Shown here: positions 8,354-16,704 of the stretch, piece by piece
Position numbering within the stretch: the stretch's first letter is position 1
Layout of the letters: each line of letters begins with the position of its first letter
NCBI GenBank assembly: GCA_016191555.1
Contig: JACPVX010000041.1
Span: 1 to 64,000, forward strand
Source of the DNA: Bacteroidota bacterium
GTDB lineage: Bacteria > Bacteroidota > Bacteroidia > Cytophagales > Cyclobacteriaceae
Length of the DNA stretch: 64,000 nt
Direction of reading: 5' to 3'
Notes under the pieces: generated by a model
What the model saw: the letters and a program-made list of their open reading frames with translations, nothing else
Databases searched by the model: none
What the model was told of the DNA's origin: nothing
Position numbers and translations under genes: made by a program

Positions 8354-9307
8354 TTACTTTTTATCAGTCGCAATTTTCAGCGTAAGCTTATAGGTCGCTG
8401 CTCGATCCGGATAATCGGTAATAATTCCATCAACACCCATGCCCTTCAACACTAACATGTCTTTCGATTCATTCACGGTCCACGGAATCACGCGCAAGCG
8501 AACTTTGCCTTTTTCTTTTTTGTGAGTTTCTGTCAGATCCACTTTTTGTGTGTGCAGCCATTTCACATTGGATTTTGTTAGCAGATTGAAATCTGGGCTA
8601 TAGATGGAAGGAATAAAGCCAAGGTCTTTTAAATTTTCTTCTGGAGATTTTTTATTCTCAACGAGTGCCGCCAATCGTATGTCCGGATATTTTTCATGCC
8701 AATATTTTAAAACGCGAAAATCAAATGACTGAATCACTACGCGCTCCATGGGCAGGTATTGATCGAGCAGTTGATACACTCTATCTGAAAATTCTGCGGG
8801 TGCCGGATGAAACACGCCATCGCCATCCGGTTCACTTTTGATTTCAATATTATAATCTACCTCGTACTTGGTGTAGCTCTTAATGTGATTTTCAATTGCT
8901 ATAATCACATCGGAAAGTAAGGGTTTTGAAATTTTTTGCTTTTGTTGCTGCGGAAATCGTGGGTGCGGTTTGGAACCGCAGTCCCATTGGCGAACTTCCT
9001 CATACGCCATTTGATAAATGTTAAAGGACAGTTCCTCTTCTTTAGTAATATCTGTGCCGTCTGGCTTACGACAAAATTCAGAAGACATCCACGGTTCGTG
9101 CGAAACGATGATTTGCCCATCTTTGGTGATGGCCAAATCCATTTCAACGGTTGTTACACCTAAGTCGAGAGCCGCCAAAAATGCCGGAATGGTATTTTCG
9201 GGTTGCAGGCCGCGTGAACCGCGGTGACCTTGCACATCAAAAGTAGGAATCAATTGAGCCTGGGATACGCCAGAAAGTAGCACCATGAGAAGGATTGTAT
9301 ATCGCAT
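8354..9307 (-). CDS. Glycerophosphodiester phosphodiesterase (GDPD)
   Basis: An exported enzyme that hydrolyses glycerophosphodiesters to glycerol 3-phosphate and an alcohol. The GDPD motifs are clear: QGHRGSRG with PENTIPAF, then VEMDLAITKDG and VSHEPW, and near the end PWTVNE and DGIITDYPD. I place the start at the ATG at 9305-9307, giving the signal peptide MRYTILLMVLLSGVSQAQ and about 317 residues. The in-frame start at 9364 would put the first codons inside the terminator hairpin of the previous gene, so it is less likely. A TATCTTTG box sits at 9311-9318, very close to this ATG. Confidence 0.9.
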   Translation of the reverse strand: MRYTILLMVLLSGVSQAQLIPTFDVQGHRGSRGLQPENTIPAFLAALDLGVTTVEMDLAITKDGQIIVSHEPWMSSEFCRKPDGTDITKEEELSFNIYQMAYEEVRQWDCGSKPHPRFPQQQKQKISKPLLSDVIIAIENHIKSYTKYEVDYNIEIKSEPDGDGVFHPAPAEFSDRVYQLLDQYLPMERVVIQSFDFRVLKYWHEKYPDIRLAALVENKKSPEENLKDLGFIPSIYSPDFNLLTKSNVKWLHTQKVDLTETHKKEKGKVRLRVIPWTVNESKDMLVLKGMGVDGIITDYPDRAATYKLTLKIATDKK

Positions 9308-9310
9308 GGC

Positions 9311-9318
9311 CAAAGATA
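9311..9318 (-). promoter_or_regulatory. -7 box TATCTTTG next to the GDPD start codon
   Basis: A perfect TAnnTTTG element on the minus strand ends 3 nt before the ATG at 9307. If used, the mRNA would be leaderless or almost so. The best -33-like TTTG is 23 nt away, longer than usual, so the promoter is tentative. Confidence 0.4.
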
Positions 9319-9337
9319 CGCAAAGAACAAAAGCGAA

Positions 9338-9361
9338 GAGCCAAAAGTTATCTTTTGGCTC
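9338..9361 (-). terminator. Intrinsic terminator of the outer-membrane barrel gene
   Basis: A perfect 10-bp stem (GAGCCAAAAG / CTTTTGGCTC) closes a 4-nt loop. On the minus strand it is followed by a T-rich run (TTCGCTTTTGTTC) and lies about 53 nt past the stop codon of the barrel gene at 9414. Confidence 0.85.
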
Positions 9362-9413
9362 CACCGGTCTATTTGGGTTGCATAAGGAATTGAAAAATTA
9401 ATTCATTTAGGAA

Positions 9414-12248
9414 TCAATTATTTATAATCATTTGCATACCACCCGGCCTGCCTCTGCGGCCCCCGCCCATTGGATTAAGTTGCTTGTTGAGAGCATACGT
9501 AAAACTCACCATAAAATATCTGCCCAAATTATTGTACGTGGTTTGTTGTAAATAATTGGCTGTGGCCGTTTGGTTTACACTGAGGCTTTGATCTAAAAGA
9601 TTGTTTACTCCAACCTTCAATTCACCGACATTATTCTTTAACAAAAACCGAGAGAGGCCGAGATTCAGAATGGGTATCTCCTGGCTAAAGGAGGTTGTTT
9701 CGCTGGTGTAGGTGTAATAATTATACGAAGTATTGAATTGGTAATTTTTCAGGAATGTCAGGTTTACTTCAGCCGTATAGGTTTTATTGAAGTACGACTG
9801 ATTTTGTTTTTGATTAAACTCATATTGCGTTTGTTGCTTGCTCAGGTTAGCACTCAAATCCACAATCAAAATTTCTTTGAAAGTGTAATTATAACGAACC
9901 GATCCTCCTACTGTAGTTTGCTTGGTTCTATTCTCCTTGTCATTAATCAAGTTTATTCCATTGGAATAATTCCCGGTAGGACCAAGGCTAAAGCGACTGT
10001 TCAGTTTCTTTACCGGAAAACCAAAACTGAAATTAGCATTCAACGCTAACTTATCACTCACGTTTACCGGCATGGTGGTACGAACAAAGTTCGATGGATT
10101 GATTGTTTGAGATGTACTGATCGCGTTGGTCGTGTAAACTCCGGTTACAAATCCGAAGAAGTTGATAAACTTAGACGGATCGAATGTGGTAAAATTGGCA
10201 GAGATGTTATGCACATAGCCGGGACGCAACTCCGGATTACCACTTGATAAATTGAGTGGATCAGAATAATCTACAATAGGTTGCAACTGCTGGATGGTTG
10301 GTTCTTGCATGGAAGTTTCATAATCCAGGCGCAGGTGTTTGAAGTTACTGAAGTCGTAATTGAAGCGAAGTACTGGCAAGAAATTTTCGAACGTCCTATC
10401 GATGTTGGTGAATTGCTTCGTCTTCATGCTGTACAATGTTCCTTCGAGGCGTGTGTTTTGATAGCTGGCGCCAACTGCCAAATTGAATTTGGAGCGATTG
10501 ATTCTAAAGTTGAACCCCGGACGATTGAATACATAATTGCTATTGTAATTACTCGTAAGCGAATCGATAAGTGTTCCTGCCGCGCCTTTCTCGTTGTACA
10601 TCTGTCGGTCAGCCTGATTTTTGTTGATTCGATAATTGTAGCTTGCTTCTAAATATTTTCTTCCGCCTAATGGCTCAATGTATGTGAGTGTACCTCCATA
10701 CGATTGGTTCGCGTTGGATTGTACGCTACGCTGGTCAACTTCTTGCACACCCGGATTGGTTCCAAAGAATTGATTGTTGGAATTTAAAATACTCTTAGCG
10801 TCTGTCTGCGAAATTCCTAAAGTCAGGTTAGCCGAAAGACTGCGCCCTTTTTTCGCAAAGCGATGCCGAAGTAATAAGCTTGAGTTTAAATTCGTAGCGA
10901 TTTGACTGTTGACATTATTTCGATCGCTTTCATTTTGTAATACATTAGTCGGATCAAAAGTTTTGCTGTTAGTGACTGATCGCGAGTCCGACTCAGAGTA
11001 CGTTAAGCTATTCGAAAATTTCAATGAGTTGGCTGAGTCAATTTTATGATCGATATTCAAATTGACACGGTGGTTATCATTTGTATTTACCTGCGAGCTA
11101 TTTTGGTCAAACAAGTAAGTAGTTCCATTGGGCAAGTAATTGATACGACTTGTTTTCTGACGAATATCCTGATCGAGGCGATTGTAAAAATAACTGGAGG
11201 TTAGTTGTGTGTTTTTACTTAAATCTTTATTGAAGTTGATTCCACCTGCATAGTTGGTCATGATTCCGTTTTGTCGTCCGCCAAAATTAAGCGGCACTCC
11301 GTTGGTGTTATTTCCATCTATTTGCAAACTTACTCTACCTCCTCCACCACCCATCATTTGTTGCGATCCTCCGGTAAAGTTCATGAAATCTCCAAACGAA
11401 AAGCCTTGTTCGTTGATATTGTTGCCCATCCCCAAAAAGGAAAGTTGCTTGCCTTTGCCAAATCGGTTGATGTTGGCTTTTGCCTGATAGCGCTCGCTCG
11501 AACCAGCGCCCGCCATCATCGTACCGAATGCACCATTCCGCTTTTCTTCTTTCAATTCTAGGTTGATTGTCTTTTCTTTTTGACCGTCTTCTATTCCGGT
11601 AAAAACAGATTGATCAGATTTTTTGTCGAACACTTGTACTTTCTCCACTGCATCGGCTGGCAAATTGCGCGTAGCTAATTTTGGATCGCGACCAAAAAAT
11701 TCACGGCCATCTACCATCACGCGTTGCACTTGTTCGCCTTGCGCTCGCACGGTTCCATCGGTTTCCACTTCGACACCCGGCAGTTTCTTCAAGAGATCTT
11801 CTACATTGGCATTGGCTTTTACTTTAAATGATCCGGCATTGAATTCAATCGTATCGCGCTTTACAGTAACAGGCGCTTTCTCACCTTTGATAACCAGTTC
11901 ATCCAATTGTCTGTCTTGTGGCATCATGCGAACAAGACCTACATTGATTTCGTTGTTGGGTCCTTTTACCGAAAGTTGTTTCTGATAGGTAGCATATCCC
12001 ACGAAAGTGACTTTCAGGAAAAAATCGCCAGCCGAAACATTCTTCATTTCAAAAAAACCTTTTAAATCGGATGCCGCAAAACTCACCAACGTAGAATCTT
12101 TTTGATTCAACAACATGACGGTAGACGAAGGCAAAGCTACTTTTGATGAATCGGTAACCTGGCCTTTGATTGTAAACTTCTGCGCACTCGCTTCGCTTAC
12201 CAACAACAACAATCCGATGACTGCCAATAGAATTACTCTCATAAACAA
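9414..12248 (-). CDS. Outer membrane beta-barrel protein with carboxypeptidase-regulatory prefix (TonB-receptor fold)
   Basis: A 944-residue exported protein. Signal peptide 1-23 is followed by a CarboxypepD_reg-like domain (about 24-110), a plug-like domain (about 125-230; VEDLLKKLPGVEV, RVMVDGREFFG) and a long outer-membrane beta-barrel rich in alternating aromatic strands (about 235-925). The C-terminus is an unusual Gly/Arg-rich tail (MGGGRRGRPGGMQM) rather than a final aromatic residue. It belongs to the outer-membrane-barrel family that accompanies GLPGLI proteins. The GLPGLI gene is 30 nt upstream in the same orientation, so both are probably one operon. The substrate is unknown. Confidence 0.88.
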   Translation of the reverse strand: MFMRVILLAVIGLLLLVSEASAQKFTIKGQVTDSSKVALPSSTVMLLNQKDSTLVSFAASDLKGFFEMKNVSAGDFFLKVTFVGYATYQKQLSVKGPNNEINVGLVRMMPQDRQLDELVIKGEKAPVTVKRDTIEFNAGSFKVKANANVEDLLKKLPGVEVETDGTVRAQGEQVQRVMVDGREFFGRDPKLATRNLPADAVEKVQVFDKKSDQSVFTGIEDGQKEKTINLELKEEKRNGAFGTMMAGAGSSERYQAKANINRFGKGKQLSFLGMGNNINEQGFSFGDFMNFTGGSQQMMGGGGGRVSLQIDGNNTNGVPLNFGGRQNGIMTNYAGGINFNKDLSKNTQLTSSYFYNRLDQDIRQKTSRINYLPNGTTYLFDQNSSQVNTNDNHRVNLNIDHKIDSANSLKFSNSLTYSESDSRSVTNSKTFDPTNVLQNESDRNNVNSQIATNLNSSLLLRHRFAKKGRSLSANLTLGISQTDAKSILNSNNQFFGTNPGVQEVDQRSVQSNANQSYGGTLTYIEPLGGRKYLEASYNYRINKNQADRQMYNEKGAAGTLIDSLTSNYNSNYVFNRPGFNFRINRSKFNLAVGASYQNTRLEGTLYSMKTKQFTNIDRTFENFLPVLRFNYDFSNFKHLRLDYETSMQEPTIQQLQPIVDYSDPLNLSSGNPELRPGYVHNISANFTTFDPSKFINFFGFVTGVYTTNAISTSQTINPSNFVRTTMPVNVSDKLALNANFSFGFPVKKLNSRFSLGPTGNYSNGINLINDKENRTKQTTVGGSVRYNYTFKEILIVDLSANLSKQQTQYEFNQKQNQSYFNKTYTAEVNLTFLKNYQFNTSYNYYTYTSETTSFSQEIPILNLGLSRFLLKNNVGELKVGVNNLLDQSLSVNQTATANYLQQTTYNNLGRYFMVSFTYALNKQLNPMGGGRRGRPGGMQMIINN

Positions 12249-12278
12249 TGGTTATTAATTCGCTAGGTATTTCAACTT

Positions 12279-13052
12279 TTAATTTCTGATGATCATGGCG
12301 CCTCCACCTGTATTCATTTTTTTAAACTGTTCATCTTGTACTTTTTTAAACTCTGTTCGGGAAACATTCTCACCCGACTTGGGTTCTTTGATATCGTTCT
12401 TCTTCAAGGGCTTCAATTCGATTTTCTTTGCGAGCATAACACGCTCGCCATTATTAATATCAACTGCTAATACAGCACCCGGTAAAGTATTGAATCGCTC
12501 CGGGCCTAAGAAAGGACGCAACTTGGTTGTGTACCAGGCGGTGATTTCGCGCTTGCGTTTTGGATCAGACTCATCGGTGTAATAAGCTTGCTGGCACTCA
12601 TAGCCTTGAATGGTTTTCACTTCAGTGCCAAATTTCCAGGGAGTAACCTTGACAGAGTCTTGAATTAGATATGTCTTTCCAAAAAACTCTTCCTTAGAAA
12701 TGTTTTTGCCGGTTGACTGATTCAAGTACATCTCATTATTGGGTTGACGCACCACCATCTTAAATCCACCACCGCCCGATGATCCTTCTATCTCTTCGTC
12801 ATCATCTTCAATAATGGGTTTATACAATGATTCGTTCTCGTTAAAAAACAATTGTTGTTTATTGGTACGAAATTCAGGAATCATCGCCTTCATTTCTTCT
12901 CGACCGGGCGGCAATGTGCGGTGCATATTTATTTTAACTTCATATTCAATGACGCCTGTAGTTTGGCTGAACACAACATTAAAAGCCGCCAGAGAAACAA
13001 TAATTCCAATAATCAAGACTAGTTTTTTCATAAGGGTTGAGGTTTTCATCAA
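12279..13052 (-). CDS. GLPGLI family protein
   Basis: A 257-residue exported protein of the GLPGLI family, a Bacteroidota group of unknown function usually encoded next to a TonB-type barrel, as here. It has a signal peptide (MKKLVLIIGIIVSLAAFNVV), the opening TGVIEYEVKI segment, and the family core IQGYECQQAYY followed by ITAWYTTKLRPFLGPE and LPGAVLAVD, which corresponds to the GLPGLI motif. The MKKL start at 13031 is an alternative to the one given. It probably acts in the periplasm with the barrel protein. Confidence 0.88.
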   Translation of the reverse strand: MMKTSTLMKKLVLIIGIIVSLAAFNVVFSQTTGVIEYEVKINMHRTLPPGREEMKAMIPEFRTNKQQLFFNENESLYKPIIEDDDEEIEGSSGGGGFKMVVRQPNNEMYLNQSTGKNISKEEFFGKTYLIQDSVKVTPWKFGTEVKTIQGYECQQAYYTDESDPKRKREITAWYTTKLRPFLGPERFNTLPGAVLAVDINNGERVMLAKKIELKPLKKNDIKEPKSGENVSRTEFKKVQDEQFKKMNTGGGAMIIRN

Positions 13053-13189
13053 ATTTTAATTGTTAGTAGAATGCTTGATGCGCTCTATCTGCTGTAAACG
13101 TACGTCTAAAGATGGTTCCCTCTGGTTAATTGTTCTGAAAGGAATGTTAATTAAGGTTAATGCGTAGATCGATGAATCAAAAAGCGCGT

Positions 13190-13197
13190 TACCTTTG
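13190..13197 (+). promoter_or_regulatory. -7 box TACCTTTG before the histidine kinase gene
   Basis: A perfect TAnnTTTG match lies 4 nt before an in-frame GTG at 13202. It argues that translation starts at that GTG and not at the ATG at 13160. No good -33 TTTG is seen at the normal distance, so confidence is moderate. Confidence 0.4.
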
Positions 13198-13201
13198 TAG
13201 G

Positions 13202-14686
13202 GTGAATTCAAAAAAGAATCGGCTTACACTGTTATTAATGTGCACCAGCATTGGGCTACTTCTCATTTTGCAAGTAGTCTGGCTTACTTCATCGTATGAA
13301 AAAGCATTTTATGATTTGCGTAAAGAGGCATCTACTCTCTTTGAGATGACGGTAAGCACCATGCGCGATTCGCTCATTACCAGTAGCATTCAACGCGTGC
13401 CTAACGACAGTATAAAAAGTGTTTTCTTTCGGAAGCCGATTGACTCATTGATCAGCAAAGGTCAGCGGATGCGGATGAACATCAGTCAGGAATCCTCGCA
13501 AGTTCAGATTATCATATCATCTACTCACTCGCGCGACTCGGTTAGTCGATTTATTCGTCCGCTGACGGCTCAAATCAGAAAAGGAAAATTAGATGATGGG
13601 AATTTTGTTTTTCGGCTGGGGCCGGATTCATTGCGAATAGACAGCATTCAGGTTCATTTCAAAAAGGCATTACTTAAAGCCAATTTGCCTTCTGAGGTTT
13701 TGGTTCTCAAAAAATCATTTCTCCCGCCCATGTCTATGAATCGATTCAAAGGCATCTTTCGATCCGAACAAAAAGAGCGAAAACGTGAGGAAGAAAACAT
13801 CCGCCCATTTGACGATGAATTCCAAACCGAATGGGCACAATTCAATCCAGTATTTCGATATGCCGCGAACGTGCAACATTTCAGAAGTTTTCTATTGGCT
13901 GAAATCATGCCGCAAATTTTGTTTTCCGTTTTTCTCTCTTCATTGACTATCGGAGCATTTATTGCGATGTACAAAAGCATTCGCGCGCAACAGCGGTTGG
14001 CGGAATTGAAAAACGATTTCATCAGCAACATGACACACGAACTGAAAACTCCTGTAACAACTGTAGGTGTGGCCATTGAGGCGTTGAAGAATTTTAATGG
14101 TATTGAAAACAAAACACTGACAGACGAATATCTGACGATTGCGCAAAATGAATTAAATCGTCTTTCACTTCTCACCGATAAGATTTTAAAAACAGCCATT
14201 TTCGAAAACAAAGGAGTTGATTTTCAGCCGGAGACTGTCCACTTCGATCAAGTCATCGATCAGGTGCTTTCATCCATGAAACTGGTATTCGAAAAAAATA
14301 AAGCAAACGTATCGTTCGAAAAAATTGGAAGTGATTTTGAATTGCGCGGCAGCCAAGTGCATCTCACCAATGTGGTTTACAATTTACTGGACAACGCTTT
14401 GAAGTACAGCGGTGAAAATCCTTCCATCGAAGTGAAGTTGCATGAGCACGGCCCTGAATTGAAATTATCCGTTATCGACAATGGCATCGGCATCGCTTCG
14501 GAATACAAGAAAAAGATTTTTGAAAAATTTTTTCGCGTGCCTTCCGGGGATGTACACAACAGCAAGGGCTATGGTCTTGGTCTTAGTTATGTAGACAGTG
14601 TGATCAAAGCCCATCATGGTAAACTAGAAGTGGAAAGCGAAATCGGCATGGGAAGTACATTTACCATTGTGCTGAGTAAATCTTAA
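13202..14686 (+). CDS. Sensor histidine kinase (two-component system)
   Basis: A membrane sensor kinase of about 494 residues. TM1 (LTLLLMCTSIGLLLILQVVW) is followed by a periplasmic sensor region of about 210 residues with no named domain, then TM2 (about residues 238-258). The HisKA H-box is NMTHELKTPVTTV; the HATPase_c domain has the N-box NVVYNLLDNALKYS, G1 DNGIGIA and G2 GYGLGLSYV. The response regulator begins 14 nt downstream. Divergence from the GLPGLI/barrel operon suggests it may control that operon or sense envelope state; this is inference. Starts at 13160 or 13172 would give a longer, less usual N-terminus. Confidence 0.92.
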   Translation: MNSKKNRLTLLLMCTSIGLLLILQVVWLTSSYEKAFYDLRKEASTLFEMTVSTMRDSLITSSIQRVPNDSIKSVFFRKPIDSLISKGQRMRMNISQESSQVQIIISSTHSRDSVSRFIRPLTAQIRKGKLDDGNFVFRLGPDSLRIDSIQVHFKKALLKANLPSEVLVLKKSFLPPMSMNRFKGIFRSEQKERKREEENIRPFDDEFQTEWAQFNPVFRYAANVQHFRSFLLAEIMPQILFSVFLSSLTIGAFIAMYKSIRAQQRLAELKNDFISNMTHELKTPVTTVGVAIEALKNFNGIENKTLTDEYLTIAQNELNRLSLLTDKILKTAIFENKGVDFQPETVHFDQVIDQVLSSMKLVFEKNKANVSFEKIGSDFELRGSQVHLTNVVYNLLDNALKYSGENPSIEVKLHEHGPELKLSVIDNGIGIASEYKKKIFEKFFRVPSGDVHNSKGYGLGLSYVDSVIKAHHGKLEVESEIGMGSTFTIVLSKS

Positions 14687-14700
14687 CCATCTGCGAAAGC

Positions 14701-15384
14701 ATGAAGACAAAAATTCTGTACGTGGAAGACGAGCCATTCTTGGGTAAGATTGTAAAAGAAAGTTTGGAAAGCCGACAGTTTGATGTGCGCATGGTTTCCG
14801 ATGGCAAAGAAGTGATGAGCATCTTCGCTGAAATTAAACCGAACATTGCGGTGCTAGATGTGATGCTGCCCGGAAAAGATGGCTACACATTGGCGAAAGA
14901 AATCCGACAGCTAGATCCAAATCTTCCCATCATATTTGTTACAGCAAAAACGCAAACGGAAGATTTGATCAAAGGCTTTGAAGTAGGCGGCAATGATTAT
15001 CTGCGCAAGCCTTTCAGTATGGAGGAATTAATTGTGCGCGTCAACAACTTGCTGCAGCTTACCCAAAAGCAGCAAGCCAGTCCGAAAGAGAACATTGCTA
15101 TCGGTCAATTTGAATTTGCTCCGCAGCGCTATGAATTACGGAAAGGTGATTCCATCCGCAAACTTTCCCATCGCGAAGCTATTTTGTTACAGATATTGGC
15201 AGAAAACCAAAACAATAACATCGACCGCAAAACGATTTTGATGCGCGTGTGGGGCGATGACTCTTTTTTCAATTCGCGCAACCTGGATGTGTACATCACC
15301 AAACTACGCGACTACCTGAAAGATGATTCTGCCATTGAAATCATTACGATCAAAGGTATTGGCTATCGGTTTGTGGTAGGGTAA
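14701..15384 (+). CDS. Response regulator, OmpR/PhoB type
   Basis: A 227-residue regulator that pairs with the kinase just upstream. The receiver domain (1-120) has the acidic pair Asp10/Glu11, the phospho-acceptor Asp53 in VLDVMLPG and the conserved Lys in LRKPF. The C-terminal winged helix (about 132-226) has the typical LSHREAILLQIL and RVWGDD-FF segments and ends IKGIGYRF. It binds DNA when phosphorylated; the target genes are not known, but the divergent GLPGLI/barrel operon is the nearest candidate. Confidence 0.95.
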   Translation: MKTKILYVEDEPFLGKIVKESLESRQFDVRMVSDGKEVMSIFAEIKPNIAVLDVMLPGKDGYTLAKEIRQLDPNLPIIFVTAKTQTEDLIKGFEVGGNDYLRKPFSMEELIVRVNNLLQLTQKQQASPKENIAIGQFEFAPQRYELRKGDSIRKLSHREAILLQILAENQNNNIDRKTILMRVWGDDSFFNSRNLDVYITKLRDYLKDDSAIEIITIKGIGYRFVVG

Positions 15385-15397
15385 AATTCTTAAAAGT

Positions 15398-15425
15398 GGT
15401 TAGATTTGTTAACCTCAATCTAACC
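15398..15425 (+). promoter_or_regulatory. Promoter -7 box inside a 9-bp inverted repeat upstream of the trehalose genes
   Basis: GGTTAGATT (15398-15406) and AATCTAACC (15417-15425) are a perfect 9-bp inverted repeat with a 10-nt spacer containing GTTAAC. A TAnnTTTG box (TAGATTTG, 15401-15408) overlaps the left arm, and the MFS gene starts at 15430. The overlap suggests an operator controlling the transporter-trehalase pair. Read as RNA it could also be a weak hairpin after the response regulator gene. Confidence 0.5.
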
Positions 15426-15429
15426 GCAT

Positions 15430-16692
15430 ATGACCAACTGGAAAATCAAACTCTCGCTGTTTCTCAACTATTTTGTTTTTGCCATTCTGCTTAATAGCGT
15501 GGGCTCGGTCATTCTGCAAGTACAAAACAACTACGGTGTTTCTGAATCTTCCGCGAGTGTTTTAGAAGCATTTAAAGATCTGAGTATAGCAGCTGTTTCT
15601 TTTCTCATCGCTTCCTACATCGCTCGTATCGGTTATAAACGTTCTATGTTGATCGGGTTGGCGTTGGTGGGCGCAGCTTGCTTGCTGATGCCGGTAGTAG
15701 GCGGCTTTACAATGACCAAGTTACTCTTTGCTGCCACAGGCACTTCATTTGCACTGATCAAAGTTTCGGTGTACTCCACCATTGGCATCGTGACGAAAGA
15801 CAAAAAAGAACACGCCAGTTTCATGAACTTCATCGAGTCATTTTTTATGATCGGCATCCTGACTGGCTATTTTATCTTCGGTGCATTTGTTGATGATACG
15901 AATCCACAATCTACCGAGTGGCTGCGTGTGTACTATCTGCTGGCCGGCATCACGCTGGTTGCGTTTCTTTTATTACTGAGCGCACCATTGGATGAAAGTT
16001 CGGTTCAGCCTTCTGACTCCAAAAACGCAGTAGAAGAATTTGGAGAAATGATCAAATTAGCGATCAAGCCGCTCGTGTTGGTCTTTATCATCAGCGTATT
16101 TACGTATGTGCTGATTGAGCAGAGTATCATGAGTTGGCTCCCTACCTTCAACAGCAAAGTGATTCATTTACCAACTACACTCAGTCTGCAAATGGCCAGC
16201 ATTCTGGCAGCCTCTACGGCACTAGGAAGGTTGGCAGCCGGATTTGCTTTGCGCAGAATACATTGGTTTCTGGTGCTGATCGGTTGCTTGGTAGCAGCTA
16301 GTGTGCTCGTGCTCATTGCAATTCCATTGGCACAAAGTACATCGGGCGAACCCGTAACTAGTTGGGCCAATGCTCCGCTCGGTGCATTTGTATTTCCATT
16401 GATCGGTTTGTTTATCGCGCCTATTTATCCGGCCATCAACTCGGTTGTGTTGAGTAACCTGCCTGCGCGCCAACACGGCCCCATGTCTGGATTGATTGTG
16501 ATCTTCTCCGCATTGGGTGGAACGACCGGATCAATTATTACCGGAACTATTTTTGAATCGTATGGCGGCCAAACGGCTTTTTACTTTTCACTCGTACCCA
16601 TCAGCCTGTTAGCGATCAGTTTGTTTTTCTTCAACCGACTTCAAAATAAATCGGAGGCTTCGATTGAATTCAATTCATCCGGCTCTCACTAA
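15430..16692 (+). CDS. MFS transporter, likely for trehalose or another sugar
   Basis: A 420-residue membrane protein with about 12 transmembrane helices and the MFS loop-2/3 motif region (ARIGYKRSMLIG). The pattern resembles the FucP-like sugar permeases common in Bacteroidota. The trehalase gene starts 12 nt downstream on the same strand, so an import-and-cleave pathway is the natural reading, but the substrate is inferred from context only. The mRNA probably begins at the promoter/inverted repeat just upstream. Confidence 0.85.
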   Translation: MTNWKIKLSLFLNYFVFAILLNSVGSVILQVQNNYGVSESSASVLEAFKDLSIAAVSFLIASYIARIGYKRSMLIGLALVGAACLLMPVVGGFTMTKLLFAATGTSFALIKVSVYSTIGIVTKDKKEHASFMNFIESFFMIGILTGYFIFGAFVDDTNPQSTEWLRVYYLLAGITLVAFLLLLSAPLDESSVQPSDSKNAVEEFGEMIKLAIKPLVLVFIISVFTYVLIEQSIMSWLPTFNSKVIHLPTTLSLQMASILAASTALGRLAAGFALRRIHWFLVLIGCLVAASVLVLIAIPLAQSTSGEPVTSWANAPLGAFVFPLIGLFIAPIYPAINSVVLSNLPARQHGPMSGLIVIFSALGGTTGSIITGTIFESYGGQTAFYFSLVPISLLAISLFFFNRLQNKSEASIEFNSSGSH

Positions 16693-16704
16693 TTTCAAAA
16701 CTGT

